Below are positions 45,401 to 52,138 of a stretch of DNA of 64,000 nt, piece by piece. Both the position numbers and the translations under genes were made by a program. Source of the DNA: UBA8337 sp937907245 (lineage in GTDB: Bacteria > Pseudomonadota > Alphaproteobacteria > RS24); contig OZ244774.1 in the NCBI GenBank assembly GCA_965219485.1, positions 496,001 to 560,000 on the forward strand, read 5' to 3'. The notes under the pieces are model-generated. The model did not search any database, was not told where the DNA came from, and saw only the letters and a list, made by a program, of their open reading frames with translations. How positions within the stretch are numbered: position 1 is the stretch's first letter; each line of letters opens with the position of its first letter.

Positions 45401-45799
45401 GCGGGCGCGGGCGCGTTCACTTTTATCGATGGGCAGGGCCTGACCAAGGCTCTAGCCTCGCCAGATTATTCTGGCAAGGCAAAAGACTTGGTCGGGGAAT
45501 ATCTTGGCGCGGGCGATATACCTTTTGAACGCGGCATAGGCGTGGCTCAAATCCGCAATGGTCGGGTTGAAACGGCGACGGCAGATTTCGCCCTTGCGGC
45601 GCCGCGTGCCTCGGCTCAGTTTAAGGCTCAGGTCGATTTGGTAACGCAAGAAATGGTGGCCAAATTCCAACTACCGATCGCCCAGCCCGGCAATAACCTC
45701 GTGTGGGATATCTCTGGCCCCATTGCTAAGCCGAAGGTCGAGTTAGATGTGTCTCAACTGCAGGCGCCTAAGAAGCCGAGCGCACCCAGTTTAGAATAG
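42443..45799 (+). CDS. AsmA-family large periplasmic/inner-membrane protein
   Basis: A 1118-residue protein with one N-terminal membrane helix (FPAIPFLIALMLLITTAVVV) and a long periplasmic part. The start SEAGIEVRFDNAIKDSVRLRMLPRPQVIFTN matches AsmA N-terminal regions, and the C-terminal FTFIDGQGLTKALASPDY and FQLPIAQPGNNLVWDISGPIAKPKVELD match the AsmA/DUF3971-like end. Family members are bridge-like proteins thought to move phospholipids to the outer membrane. The ATG at 42443 is chosen because GAGGAA stands 5 bases before it; two in-frame ATG/GTG codons upstream lack this. The 3' end overlaps the convergent ribbon-helix-helix gene by 32 bp. Confidence 0.82.
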   Translation: MRFPAIPFLIALMLLITTAVVVPNSLRLAQATQALVSDLGSEAGIEVRFDNAIKDSVRLRMLPRPQVIFTNLSLTSSDTTKVQMAAKLPRLIVDLDIAALFQRRLKVKSVHVLEADITAQFGQSPQGFLASLLSVSQPGLYLLDSRVVASGLNAGDASKTIQLPSVSLAMPPRNIGEPLNLTIEHPTGFGELAQFALQLSEQNPAVPNSSIDVRANLRLAVNENLAFEGSVTRHQNWRLDGELSLSSGHAMAGLIEHYLPVSISSEARLVSFSGLVRGDATGIRSENLEISALNTLFQSRLALDWPNTLEPDSHNGPLLIGRLSTGSLKLDVLRAAPKPSSPAPAADRLWRSLAPDLGMGLRLEANQFELGGETGSNLLLAFDWRGQQMDIERLSLNLPFRSALLAVGVLDVSAPTPAFSGSFSARSSDGLAAMIWASDQFSSDISGLAESIDPSRLQRVSLVGDIDWSNESLQLTRLSGRLDDDRVSGEISVRQGPALHVGADLNFSRLDMSDWGIGDGQTNRDFKLAAIWHPVHRAMGSWLQKPDEKRQVKLRLEANQLYSGTQSFGPVQLEAHVKDQYLTLDEVQLADFSGAQISATGKMDYATGLPHGEIDVQLESSRLKELAAPVLRRFIPISFAADTSASLSGNLRLSSPEAPDWPDAKFAGRGKIGDLGAHFNIITPSRSLDYGVAGSRVSLILNGSANDLAHPFKLPSHYPASAQGRLEVALDRQSTDVSALRGELVLSEDKAQVSGRLRPSADGPRLEGALSFTTTNILPLLGVQSSASNLSASARGQLNASATNIGFSGFEGQLGDGKMNIDGILQLGDAAPQLAADIFLDGTDLTWALPEWTSTGWAQTPMAWPLLGYANADMNLRLLNANFGSVPVNSAMARLKLIEGVLEVPEMGAQFLGGKLSANLQAEGGSLNPYFNLEASFTDIRPPTLQASSARNSVWDAPHRGTLALRGRGTSVAAMMESVSGSLQVDAGAGAFTFIDGQGLTKALASPDYSGKAKDLVGEYLGAGDIPFERGIGVAQIRNGRVETATADFALAAPRASAQFKAQVDLVTQEMVAKFQLPIAQPGNNLVWDISGPIAKPKVELDVSQLQAPKKPSAPSLE

Positions 45800-45980
45800 C
45801 CACCCGCAGGGTACTGGAGAGGCTGGCGTCTCTAGAGCTGGCGTCGAGCTTGCGAATGAGGTCTGGCAGCGAGCAGTCTTGCGCGGCTGCCATATCTTTC
45901 AAAGCGTCCCAAAACGCGGGCTCCAAAGACACGCTGGTGGCGTGTCCGGCGATAGAGATGGAGCGTTTTTCAGGCTTCAT
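45768..45980 (-). CDS. Ribbon-helix-helix domain protein
   Basis: A 70-residue protein matching the RHH_4-type family: KRSISIAGHATSVSLEPAFWDALKDMA, then CSLPDLIRKLDASSRDASLSSTLRVAILNW. The N-terminal strand (RSISIAGHATSVSLE) followed by two helices is the DNA-binding ribbon-helix-helix layout. Such genes frequently stand next to fumC in alphaproteobacteria; a target is not known to me. It begins 9 bp after the fumC stop, probably in the same transcript, and overlaps the end of the AsmA gene on the opposite strand. Confidence 0.82.
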   Translation of the reverse strand: MKPEKRSISIAGHATSVSLEPAFWDALKDMAAAQDCSLPDLIRKLDASSRDASLSSTLRVAILNWVRSAS

Positions 45981-45989
45981 ACAAGACCT

Positions 45990-47381
45990 TTATTTCGGGG
46001 CAATCATATCCTCAGGGCGCACCACAGCGTCAAATTCAGCTTCGGTCACAAAGCCCAAGCCGACCGCTTCTTCGCGCAAGGTCGTTCCGTTTTTATGCGC
46101 CGTTTTAGCTACTTTGGTTGCATTGTCATAGCCAATGGTCGGCGCCAAAGCGGTTACCAACATCAAGGAGCGCGCCATCAGAGCGGCGATATTATCTTCA
46201 TTGGCTTGAATGCCAACCACACAATTATCGGTAAAGCTCACGGCCGCATCTGCCAGCAAACGAATAGACTGCAACACATTGGCCGCAATCACTGGCTTAT
46301 AAACATTCAACTCGAAATGACCTTGCGAACCGGCGAAAGAAACGGCGGTATTATTGCCCATCACTTGCGCGCAAACCATGGTCAGCGCTTCGCATTGTGT
46401 TGGGTTTACTTTGCCAGGCATGATGGACGAGCCGGGCTCATTTTCCGGCAGGCTCAATTCGCCAAGTCCTGAACGCGGGCCCGAGCCAAGCAAGCGAATA
46501 TCATTGGCAATCTTGAAGAGCGACACAGCCACTTCGTTCAAGCTACCATGCGCTTCTACCATGGCGTCATGGGTTGCCAGGGCTTCGAATTTATTTGGCG
46601 CCGTCACGAAAGGCAGTTTGGTATAGGCCGCCACATGTTCGGCAAACCCTTCGGCAAAGCCGATTTTGGCATTAATGCCTGTGCCGACGGCTGTGCCACC
46701 TTGCGCCAATTGATAAAGCTTTGGCAAAACGGCTTCTACACGCTGAATGCCATTTTCGACCATGGCGACATAGCCGGAAAACTCTTGCCCCAAAGTCAGT
46801 GGCGTAGCGTCTTGCGTGTGCGTGCGGCCGATTTTGATGATGTCCTTGAACGCCTGTTTTTTGTCGTTCAACGCATTGGCCAATTTTTTGAGGCTCGGTA
46901 CGAGTAGATGCACAATTTCCTCGGCTGCGGCAATGTGCATGGCGGTCGGGAAGGTGTCATTGGACGATTGGCTGCGGTTGCAATGGTCATTTGGATGCAC
47001 AGGGTCTTTCGAGCCCATAGTGCCGCCCATAGCCTCGATGGCGCGATTGGAAATCACTTCATTGGCATTCATGTTCGACTGTGTGCCGGAGCCCGTTTGC
47101 CAAATTACCAGCGGGAAATGATCGTCCAATTTGCCTTCGGCAACATCGGCGGCGGCGTTAACAATAGCGTTACCGATATCGCTCTCTAAATTATCCAGTG
47201 CCATATTGGCTTGCGCGGCGGACATTTTTACAATGCCAAGGGCGCGCACGAGCGGGAGCGGCATTTTTTCGGTACCGATTTTAAAATTGCCTAACGAGCG
47301 CTGCGTTTGCGCCCCCCAATATTTTTCGGATGGCACTTCTAATGGGCCAAAGCTGTCGGTTTCTTTGCGTGTATCGGTCAT
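45990..47381 (-). CDS. fumC: Fumarate hydratase class II FumC
   Basis: Iron-independent fumarase of the citric acid cycle, interconverting fumarate and malate. Shows ETDSFGPLEVPSEKYWGAQTQRSL at the N-terminus, SGTQSNMNANEVISNRA, HPNDHCNRSQSSNDTFPTAMH, IGRTHTQDATPLTLGQEFSGY and the superfamily signature GSSIMPGKVNPTQCEAL. 463 residues, normal length. AAGGGAG precedes the ATG. It lies between sspB and a ribbon-helix-helix gene, all on the minus strand. Confidence 0.96.
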   Translation of the reverse strand: MTDTRKETDSFGPLEVPSEKYWGAQTQRSLGNFKIGTEKMPLPLVRALGIVKMSAAQANMALDNLESDIGNAIVNAAADVAEGKLDDHFPLVIWQTGSGTQSNMNANEVISNRAIEAMGGTMGSKDPVHPNDHCNRSQSSNDTFPTAMHIAAAEEIVHLLVPSLKKLANALNDKKQAFKDIIKIGRTHTQDATPLTLGQEFSGYVAMVENGIQRVEAVLPKLYQLAQGGTAVGTGINAKIGFAEGFAEHVAAYTKLPFVTAPNKFEALATHDAMVEAHGSLNEVAVSLFKIANDIRLLGSGPRSGLGELSLPENEPGSSIMPGKVNPTQCEALTMVCAQVMGNNTAVSFAGSQGHFELNVYKPVIAANVLQSIRLLADAAVSFTDNCVVGIQANEDNIAALMARSLMLVTALAPTIGYDNATKVAKTAHKNGTTLREEAVGLGFVTEAEFDAVVRPEDMIAPK

Positions 47382-47448
47382 GGCCGTATCTCCCTTAAAT
47401 CGTCAAGTCTTGTGTCGCGGTCTAGCATAGGGCTGCCGCATTTGTCTC

Positions 47449-47976
47449 TTATTTATCGCGAAAACTATCGAGGCTCACCACTTCGCCGCTAGCGCCATCT
47501 GGCTTTGGGGCTGTTTTTTGGTCGCCTTCGGCCAAGCCATAGTTATCTTCTAAGTCGGCTTCTGGGTCTTCGCTTAACGGCGGCTCGACATCAAACATCA
47601 AGCCGAAAGCTACGGATGGATCGTAGAATTTCGATAAGGCTTTAAACGGCACGACAAGGCGCTCGGCTTGATTGTTAAAACTCAAGGTAACCTGAAAGGC
47701 ATCCTCGTCGACCTCAAGGTCTTCAAATTGGTTTTGCAAAACAATGGTAATTTCTTCTGGGTGGGCGGCGCGCATTTTGTCGGACAAAACCACGCCTTCG
47801 CTTTGGGTGTAATAGGTCAGGTAAAAATGATGCTCGCCCACGAGCCCGTCTTGCGCCACTTGGCGTAATACATTTTTCACCATATCGAGGAGGGCCGTTT
47901 GAGCGCGCTCCGCATATTGGTAAAAGTCGTCAGTCGTGTCGGAAGGGGGGAGAGGTGGCGTCGTATCGTCTGGCAT
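47449..47976 (-). CDS. sspB: ClpXP adaptor SspB (alpha type)
   Basis: Adaptor that binds the ssrA tag and delivers tagged proteins to the ClpXP protease. The 175-residue protein shows the alphaproteobacterial SspB pattern: YAERAQTALLDMVKNVLRQVAQDGL, HHFYLTYYTQSEGVVLSDKMR, EEITIVLQNQFEDLEVDEDAFQVTLSFNNQ, ERLVVPFKALSKFYDPSVAFGLMF. An acidic linker follows, and a C-terminal GEVVSLDSFRDK resembles the ClpX-binding tail. It lies just after ssrA on the same strand (about 34 bp from the hairpin and T-run), directly linking tag and adaptor. Confidence 0.92.
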   Translation of the reverse strand: MPDDTTPPLPPSDTTDDFYQYAERAQTALLDMVKNVLRQVAQDGLVGEHHFYLTYYTQSEGVVLSDKMRAAHPEEITIVLQNQFEDLEVDEDAFQVTLSFNNQAERLVVPFKALSKFYDPSVAFGLMFDVEPPLSEDPEADLEDNYGLAEGDQKTAPKPDGASGEVVSLDSFRDK

Positions 47977-48010
47977 AGGTGGTTTCCGTTTTGCTGCTTT
48001 GGTTTGCCCA

Positions 48011-48324
48011 AAAAGTGGAAGGCTTCTGTTGCCAGGTGCCTTCCGAACCCCGCCAAAACCTGCGAAGGAATTGGACTTAATGTGAAGGTCGTGACTGCTT
48101 ACGCAGCGACGGCTACTTCCGCATAGTTGTCATTTGCAACTACTAAAATGGCCCGATAACGATGGTACCATGCCGAGCGACGGAAACATCCTTTACGCCC
48201 TCGTCGATCCTGTTTCGCCCCCAAAAAGCTATAGAGATTTGGTGGAGGCGCCGGGTACTGCCCCCGGGTCCGATAGGTTTATTACGAAGTCCGTGTATCG
48301 CCATAGTCGGCAAGCCGACGCCTC
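48011..48324 (-). ncRNA. ssrA: Two-piece (circularly permuted) tmRNA
   Basis: Rescues stalled ribosomes by trans-translation. Read on the minus strand, the acceptor piece comes first and ends in CGCCTCC-A-CCA (48250-48240), preceded by a T-arm (CCGGG, 7-base loop GGCAGTA, CCCGG; 48267-48251). A 17-base intervening segment (48239-48223) follows, then the coding piece starting GGGGGCG at 48222. GGGGGCG pairs with CGCCTCC to form the 7-bp acceptor stem (one G-U). The tag frame (48137-48099) reads ANDNYAEVAVAA then TAA. The coding piece ends near a GGAAGGC/GCCTTCC hairpin (48044-48017) with TTTTT after it. Both outer ends are approximate. Confidence 0.95.
48099..48137 (-). other. tmRNA tag reading frame
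   Basis: Resume codon GCA followed by codons for NDNYAEVAVAA and TAA, so the encoded part is ANDNYAEVAVAA. With the alanine carried by the tmRNA itself, the tag is (A)ANDNYAEVAVAA. It ends in AVAA, like the Caulobacter tag (AANDNFAEEFAVAA), and is one residue shorter. Confidence 0.92.
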
Positions 48325-48407
48325 TTTATATCATTTCTCACAGGTAAATAACAGGGGGGGTGCGAAAGGGATTGCGCCCGCCCACAAGAATCGTTGAATA
48401 TGCGGCT

Positions 48408-49202
48408 ATGAAAGAATATTTATCTCTTCTAGAGCGCGTGCTGCATACGGGCGTAAAACGCGAAGACCGCACAGGAACCGGCACTTTATCGGTGTTCGGC
48501 CATCAAATGCGCTTCGATTTGGGCCGTGGATTTCCGGTTTTGACGACCAAAAAACTGCACTTAAAATCCATCATCCACGAATTGCTATGGTTTCTCTCAG
48601 GCGACACAAATATCGCCTATTTAAAGGAAAATGGCGTCAAGATTTGGGATGATTGGGCCGATGAAACTGGCGAATTAGGCCCGGTTTACGGCAAGCAGTG
48701 GCGCAGTTGGCAAACCCCTGGTGGCGCGCATATCGACCAGATTTCCCAGCTTGTTCAGCAGCTGAAAAATAATCCCGACTCGCGACGACATATTGTCACC
48801 GCTTGGAACCCTGCCGATGTCGAAGACATGGCGCTGCCGCCGTGTCATTGCTTGTTTCAGTTTTATATTGCGCGCGGCAAGCTGTCTTGCCAGCTCTATC
48901 AACGCTCGGCCGATATTTTTCTTGGCGTGCCGTTTAACATCGCGTCCTATGCTTTGCTAACGAAAATGTTAGCGCAAGTGTGTGACCTAGAGCCAGGCGA
49001 GTTCATCCATACTTTGGGCGATGCGCATCTGTATCTTAATCATATTGATCAAGCCAAAGAACAGCTCATGCGCAAGCCCGGCAATCTGCCCGGGCTGGTG
49101 ATGAACCCGGATAAAAAAGATATCTTCGATTTCACTTTTGATGATTTCGAACTGACTAATTATGTCTCGCAGCCGCATATCGCGGCGCCGATTGCCGTCT
49201 AA
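48408..49202 (+). CDS. thyA: Thymidylate synthase ThyA
   Basis: Makes dTMP from dUMP with methylene-tetrahydrofolate, leaving dihydrofolate for FolA, encoded next. From the ATG at 48408 the protein has 264 residues, exactly the E. coli length, beginning MKEYLSLLERVLHTGVKRED. Catalytic Cys146 lies in LPPCHCLFQFYI; RTGTGTLSVFGHQMRF, the phosphate-binding DSRRHIVTAWNP and SADIFLGVPFNIASYALL are all present. A GTG 16 codons upstream is rejected as start. The stop is adjacent to the folA ATG (TAAATG), and the 5' end is divergent from ssrA. Confidence 0.96.
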   Translation: MKEYLSLLERVLHTGVKREDRTGTGTLSVFGHQMRFDLGRGFPVLTTKKLHLKSIIHELLWFLSGDTNIAYLKENGVKIWDDWADETGELGPVYGKQWRSWQTPGGAHIDQISQLVQQLKNNPDSRRHIVTAWNPADVEDMALPPCHCLFQFYIARGKLSCQLYQRSADIFLGVPFNIASYALLTKMLAQVCDLEPGEFIHTLGDAHLYLNHIDQAKEQLMRKPGNLPGLVMNPDKKDIFDFTFDDFELTNYVSQPHIAAPIAV

Positions 49203-49715
49203 ATGCCGAAAATAGAGATGGTCGTGGCCGTGGCCGAAAATGGCATCATCGGCAAAGATGGCGCCATGCCATGGCGTTTGCCCTCGGACCTCAAGCATTT
49301 TAAACAAGTCACCATGGGCTGCCCAATTATCATGGGCCGTTTAACCTGGCAATCCATCGGGCGGGCTTTGCCAGGGCGCCTTAATATTGTTATCAGCCGC
49401 AGCGAATTAGATTTACCAGACGGCGTAATGTGCGTGGCCTCGGCCGAGGCGGCCGTGCAAGCTGGGGCCGAGGCGGCCGTGCAAGCTGGGGGCGATACGC
49501 AGACTTTGATGATTATCGGTGGCGGGCAGATTTATAAAATCTTCGAACCGATGGCGACGACCCTGCATTTTACACAAGTGCACGACACGCCCGATGGCGA
49601 CACAAGTTTTGCCCTCAGCCAGCCCGACGATTGGCAAGAGGTGGCTCGCGAGAGATTTTCTGCTGGTGAAAAAGATAGCGCCGACTATAGTTTTATCACG
49701 CTTCAGCGTCGTTAA
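49203..49715 (+). CDS. folA: Dihydrofolate reductase FolA
   Basis: Reduces the dihydrofolate made by ThyA back to tetrahydrofolate; target of trimethoprim. Substrate-binding Asp29 is in WRLPSDLKHF; MGRLTWQSIGRALPGRLNIVISR (NADPH binding), MIIGGGQIYKIF and a C-terminal YSFITLQRR are typical. At 170 residues it is slightly longer than E. coli DHFR (159). Part of the surplus is an exact duplication of eight residues (AEAAVQAG at 81-88 and 89-96) in the helix before the GGG nucleotide-binding turn. It directly follows thyA. Confidence 0.95.
   Translation: MPKIEMVVAVAENGIIGKDGAMPWRLPSDLKHFKQVTMGCPIIMGRLTWQSIGRALPGRLNIVISRSELDLPDGVMCVASAEAAVQAGAEAAVQAGGDTQTLMIIGGGQIYKIFEPMATTLHFTQVHDTPDGDTSFALSQPDDWQEVARERFSAGEKDSADYSFITLQRR
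49443..49490 (+). repeat. Exact 24-bp tandem duplication inside folA
   Basis: GCCGAGGCGGCCGTGCAAGC and the next four bases (49443-49466) are repeated without any change at 49467-49490. The unit is in frame and encodes AEAAVQAG twice. Complete identity, including third codon positions, points to a recent duplication. Confidence 0.97.
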
Positions 49716-49761
49716 AACTGCGGCATCGGCCTTTCGTGGTTGATGCCAAGAGGAGGGCATT

Positions 49762-50670
49762 ATGCAAGAAATCGCATCCGGATTACGCTTCCCAGAAGGG
49801 CCCATCGCCATGGACGATGGTTCGGTTATTCTGGTTGAAATCGCGCGTGGCACCCTAAGCCGCGTCACGCCCAAAGGCGCCATTGAGGTTATCGCCAACC
49901 TTGGAGGTGGCCCAAACGGCGCCGCTATTGGCCCCGATGGGGCGGTCTATGTTTGCAACAACGGTGGCTTCGATTGGGCTGAGCATAATGGCGCGCTGCA
50001 TCCTGGCGACATCGCCACCGATTATTCGGGCGGGCGCATTGAGCGTGTCGACCTTGCGAACGGAAAATCGGAGGTTCTTTATACCGCTTGCGATGGCGAG
50101 CCCTTGCGTGGCCCCAATGACATTGTGTTCGATAGATCTGGCGGCTTTTGGTTCACTGATTTGGGCAAAGGTTTTGGTCGGTTGAAAGACCGCGGCGCCG
50201 TCTATTATGCCAAAGCCGACGGCAGCTTTATTGAGCAAATGGTATTTCCTATCGAAACCCCGAACGGTATTGGCTTAAGCCCGCAAGAAGACAAAGTCTA
50301 TGTAGCCGAAACCCAAGGCGCACGCCTTTGGGGGTTTGAGTTAGAAGGGCCGGGGAAAATCAAAGGCCGAGCGCAAACCAGCCAGAAAAACTTTATCGCC
50401 TCTCCCTCGGGTTTGAATTTCTTCGACAGTCTGGCGGTCGAGGCTGATGGCACGGTTTGCGTAGCGACGATTGTTGGGGGTGGCATTTCGCGCATCCACC
50501 CCACCACAGGCGACATTCGCCATGTCGCCACCGATGATTTTATGACGACCAATATTTGCTTCGGCGGGGCGGATTTGAAAACCGCTTATATCACGGCCTC
50601 CAGCAGCGGACGATTGTTAAAAACCGATTGGGATGCGCCGGGTCTCCCGCTTAATTTTTTAAATCTCTAG
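49762..50670 (+). CDS. SMP-30/gluconolactonase-family protein
   Basis: Six-bladed beta-propeller hydrolase family, metal-dependent, including gluconolactonases and other lactonases. Begins EIASGLRFPEGPIAMDDGSV (the metal-ligand Glu in FPEGP), with GGGPNGAAIGPDGAVYVCNNGG, RGPNDIVFDRSGGFWFTD (Asn/Asp ligands), PNGIGLSPQEDKVYVAET and DSLAVEADGTVCVAT. 302 residues, normal length. GAGGAGGG precedes the ATG. The substrate lactone is unknown. The 3' end overlaps the convergent DUF1737 gene by 20 bp. Confidence 0.88.
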   Translation: MQEIASGLRFPEGPIAMDDGSVILVEIARGTLSRVTPKGAIEVIANLGGGPNGAAIGPDGAVYVCNNGGFDWAEHNGALHPGDIATDYSGGRIERVDLANGKSEVLYTACDGEPLRGPNDIVFDRSGGFWFTDLGKGFGRLKDRGAVYYAKADGSFIEQMVFPIETPNGIGLSPQEDKVYVAETQGARLWGFELEGPGKIKGRAQTSQKNFIASPSGLNFFDSLAVEADGTVCVATIVGGGISRIHPTTGDIRHVATDDFMTTNICFGGADLKTAYITASSSGRLLKTDWDAPGLPLNFLNL

Positions 50671-50863
50671 GCAAATATTCAGGCGAAAATTCAGGCAAAA
50701 CCAAAGCCTGCCCACAATGGCGATTGCCTTGCGCGTCGACCTCTAGGCTGGTGGGGCCATAAAGCACCCAGCCATCCCGCAAAGCGTCAGAAACGCGTTG
50801 GCAAAAATCTACATCATCGGCACCGGTTAAGTACCGATAGGCTTTCTTTTGAGTCTCACTCAT
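50651..50863 (-). CDS. DUF1737 small protein
   Basis: A 70-residue protein matching the DUF1737 pattern: YRYLTGADDVDFCQRVSDALRDGWVLYGPTSLEVD, then a GQALV strand. No function is established for the family. No signal peptide or membrane segment. AGGAGAC stands just before the ATG, after the mrp stop (9-bp gap), so it is probably co-transcribed with mrp. The stop overlaps the end of the SMP-30-like gene on the other strand. Confidence 0.8.
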   Translation of the reverse strand: MSETQKKAYRYLTGADDVDFCQRVSDALRDGWVLYGPTSLEVDAQGNRHCGQALVLPEFSPEYLPRDLKN

Positions 50864-50872
50864 AAGTGTCTC

Positions 50873-51958
50873 CTAAACTTGGCGCATGAGGGTAGCCGCT
50901 AAATCGGTGAAAGCTTGTGCTGTTTCGCTGGCTTCCGCGGCCATGTTTTCTGGCGCACTCAGTGGCACGCCGCTTTCGCTGGCCGCTTGCACAGCCGCAT
51001 CCAGCGGCAGGGCGGCCAAATGTTTTAGCCCCAGTTGTTCCGCTAATTCAGCGCCGCCTTGGCCAAAGGGAAACAGTTTGCTGCCATCCGGCGCGTTCAT
51101 ATAGGCCATGTTTTCGACAAGGCCAAAAACCGGAATTTCGGTTTTCTCAAACATCACAATGGCGCGCTTCACATCCGCTGTGGCCAAGCTCGACGGCGTG
51201 GTAACAATCAGCGCTCCCGTAACCGGAATACGCTGCGCCATGGTCAATTGAATGTCGCCGGTGCCAGGTGGCATATCTAAAATTAAAACATCTAACTCTG
51301 GCCAAGCCACATCTTCCAGCATTTGAATGAGCGCACTTTGCACCATAGGCCCGCGCCAAATCATTGCCTGTTCGGGCGACACCATATAGCCGATGGACAT
51401 GGTAAAAACACCGTGGCGTTCGATGGGAATAAGCTTCTTCTCGTCGTTCAAATCTGGTTTGCCAGCGATATTCAAAAGCTGCGGGGCGGAGGGGCCGTAG
51501 ATATCAGCATCCAAAAGTCCCACGCGTTTGCCTTGTTGAGCCATCGAAATGGCAAGGTTCACAGCCACGGTAGATTTGCCTACGCCGCCTTTGCCCGAGG
51601 CCACGGCGATAACGGCACCAATTCGCTCAAAGACTTTGGGCACTTGCGTGCTGGCACTATTATGGGGGCCTTTACTGGCGGGCTTGCTTTCGGGGTTTGT
51701 AGCCGGGGCTTTATGCGCGGTCAGCACGCAAGTAACAGACAAGACGCCAGATAGCGCGCTCACGGCTTTCTCGGCTTTTTCTTTAACTTCATCGATGCTC
51801 TCGCCGCTTAGGCCGTCCACTTCGATAGAAAACCCAATATTGCCGCCCTTAACGACAATGCCCTGCACTCGATCGCTGGCGATAAGCGATTGTGTCTCGC
51901 CGTCTGGTATGACGGTGCGGAGCGCGTCGCGAATATCTGCCTCGGTCGTTTGGCTCAT
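50873..51958 (-). CDS. mrp: Mrp/NBP35-type Fe-S carrier ATPase (ApbC)
   Basis: P-loop ATPase that helps assemble and deliver Fe-S clusters. An N-terminal DUF59/MIP18-like domain (MSQTTEADIRDALRTV ... VKGGNIGFSIEV) is joined by a linker to the deviant Walker A AVASGKGGVGKSTVAVNLA (KGGVGKST at 123-130), DADIYGPSAPQLL, and LILDMPPGTGDIQLT. The ATG at 51958 gives the usual N-terminus; a start 7 codons upstream is less likely. The CxxC that normally follows VENM is absent (VENMAYMNAPDGSKLFPFG), so the cluster-binding site differs or is lost. 361 residues. Unrelated to the Mrp antiporter genes at the start of the window. Confidence 0.92.
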   Translation of the reverse strand: MSQTTEADIRDALRTVIPDGETQSLIASDRVQGIVVKGGNIGFSIEVDGLSGESIDEVKEKAEKAVSALSGVLSVTCVLTAHKAPATNPESKPASKGPHNSASTQVPKVFERIGAVIAVASGKGGVGKSTVAVNLAISMAQQGKRVGLLDADIYGPSAPQLLNIAGKPDLNDEKKLIPIERHGVFTMSIGYMVSPEQAMIWRGPMVQSALIQMLEDVAWPELDVLILDMPPGTGDIQLTMAQRIPVTGALIVTTPSSLATADVKRAIVMFEKTEIPVFGLVENMAYMNAPDGSKLFPFGQGGAELAEQLGLKHLAALPLDAAVQAASESGVPLSAPENMAAEASETAQAFTDLAATLMRQV

Positions 51959-52082
51959 GTCGAATTCTTTCTTTCGCACTTGAAAAGGGGCGTCGGCGTC
52001 CCCACATGCATACTATATGATGGCTCACGACCGAACTTTCAATGGGTTTGGTGGCGAGAGGGGTCGGCGACACTTTGTTACA

Positions 52083-52111
52083 TTGTGATAATCGACTGCC
52101 TAGCCTATAAC
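52083..52111 (+). promoter_or_regulatory. Putative promoter of the hflK operon
   Basis: TTGTGA (52083-52088) and TATAAC (52106-52111) are separated by exactly 17 bases, followed by an AGGAGG ribosome-binding site and the hflK ATG at 52139. The short distance leaves a leader of about 20 bases. Match to a sigma70-type promoter is fair. Confidence 0.5.
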
Positions 52112-52138
52112 GAGCTATACCTATTAGGAGGAAGTTTC

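Noticed and set aside
47899..48126. Plus-strand frame ending TAYAATATSA, considered as a possible tmRNA tag
   Set aside because: The tmRNA is on the minus strand: the acceptor stem, CCA end, GGGGGCG start and ANDN...AVAA tag all read that way.
48134..48397. Plus-strand small open frames before thyA
   Set aside because: They overlap the structured acceptor and coding pieces of ssrA and have no ribosome-binding site.
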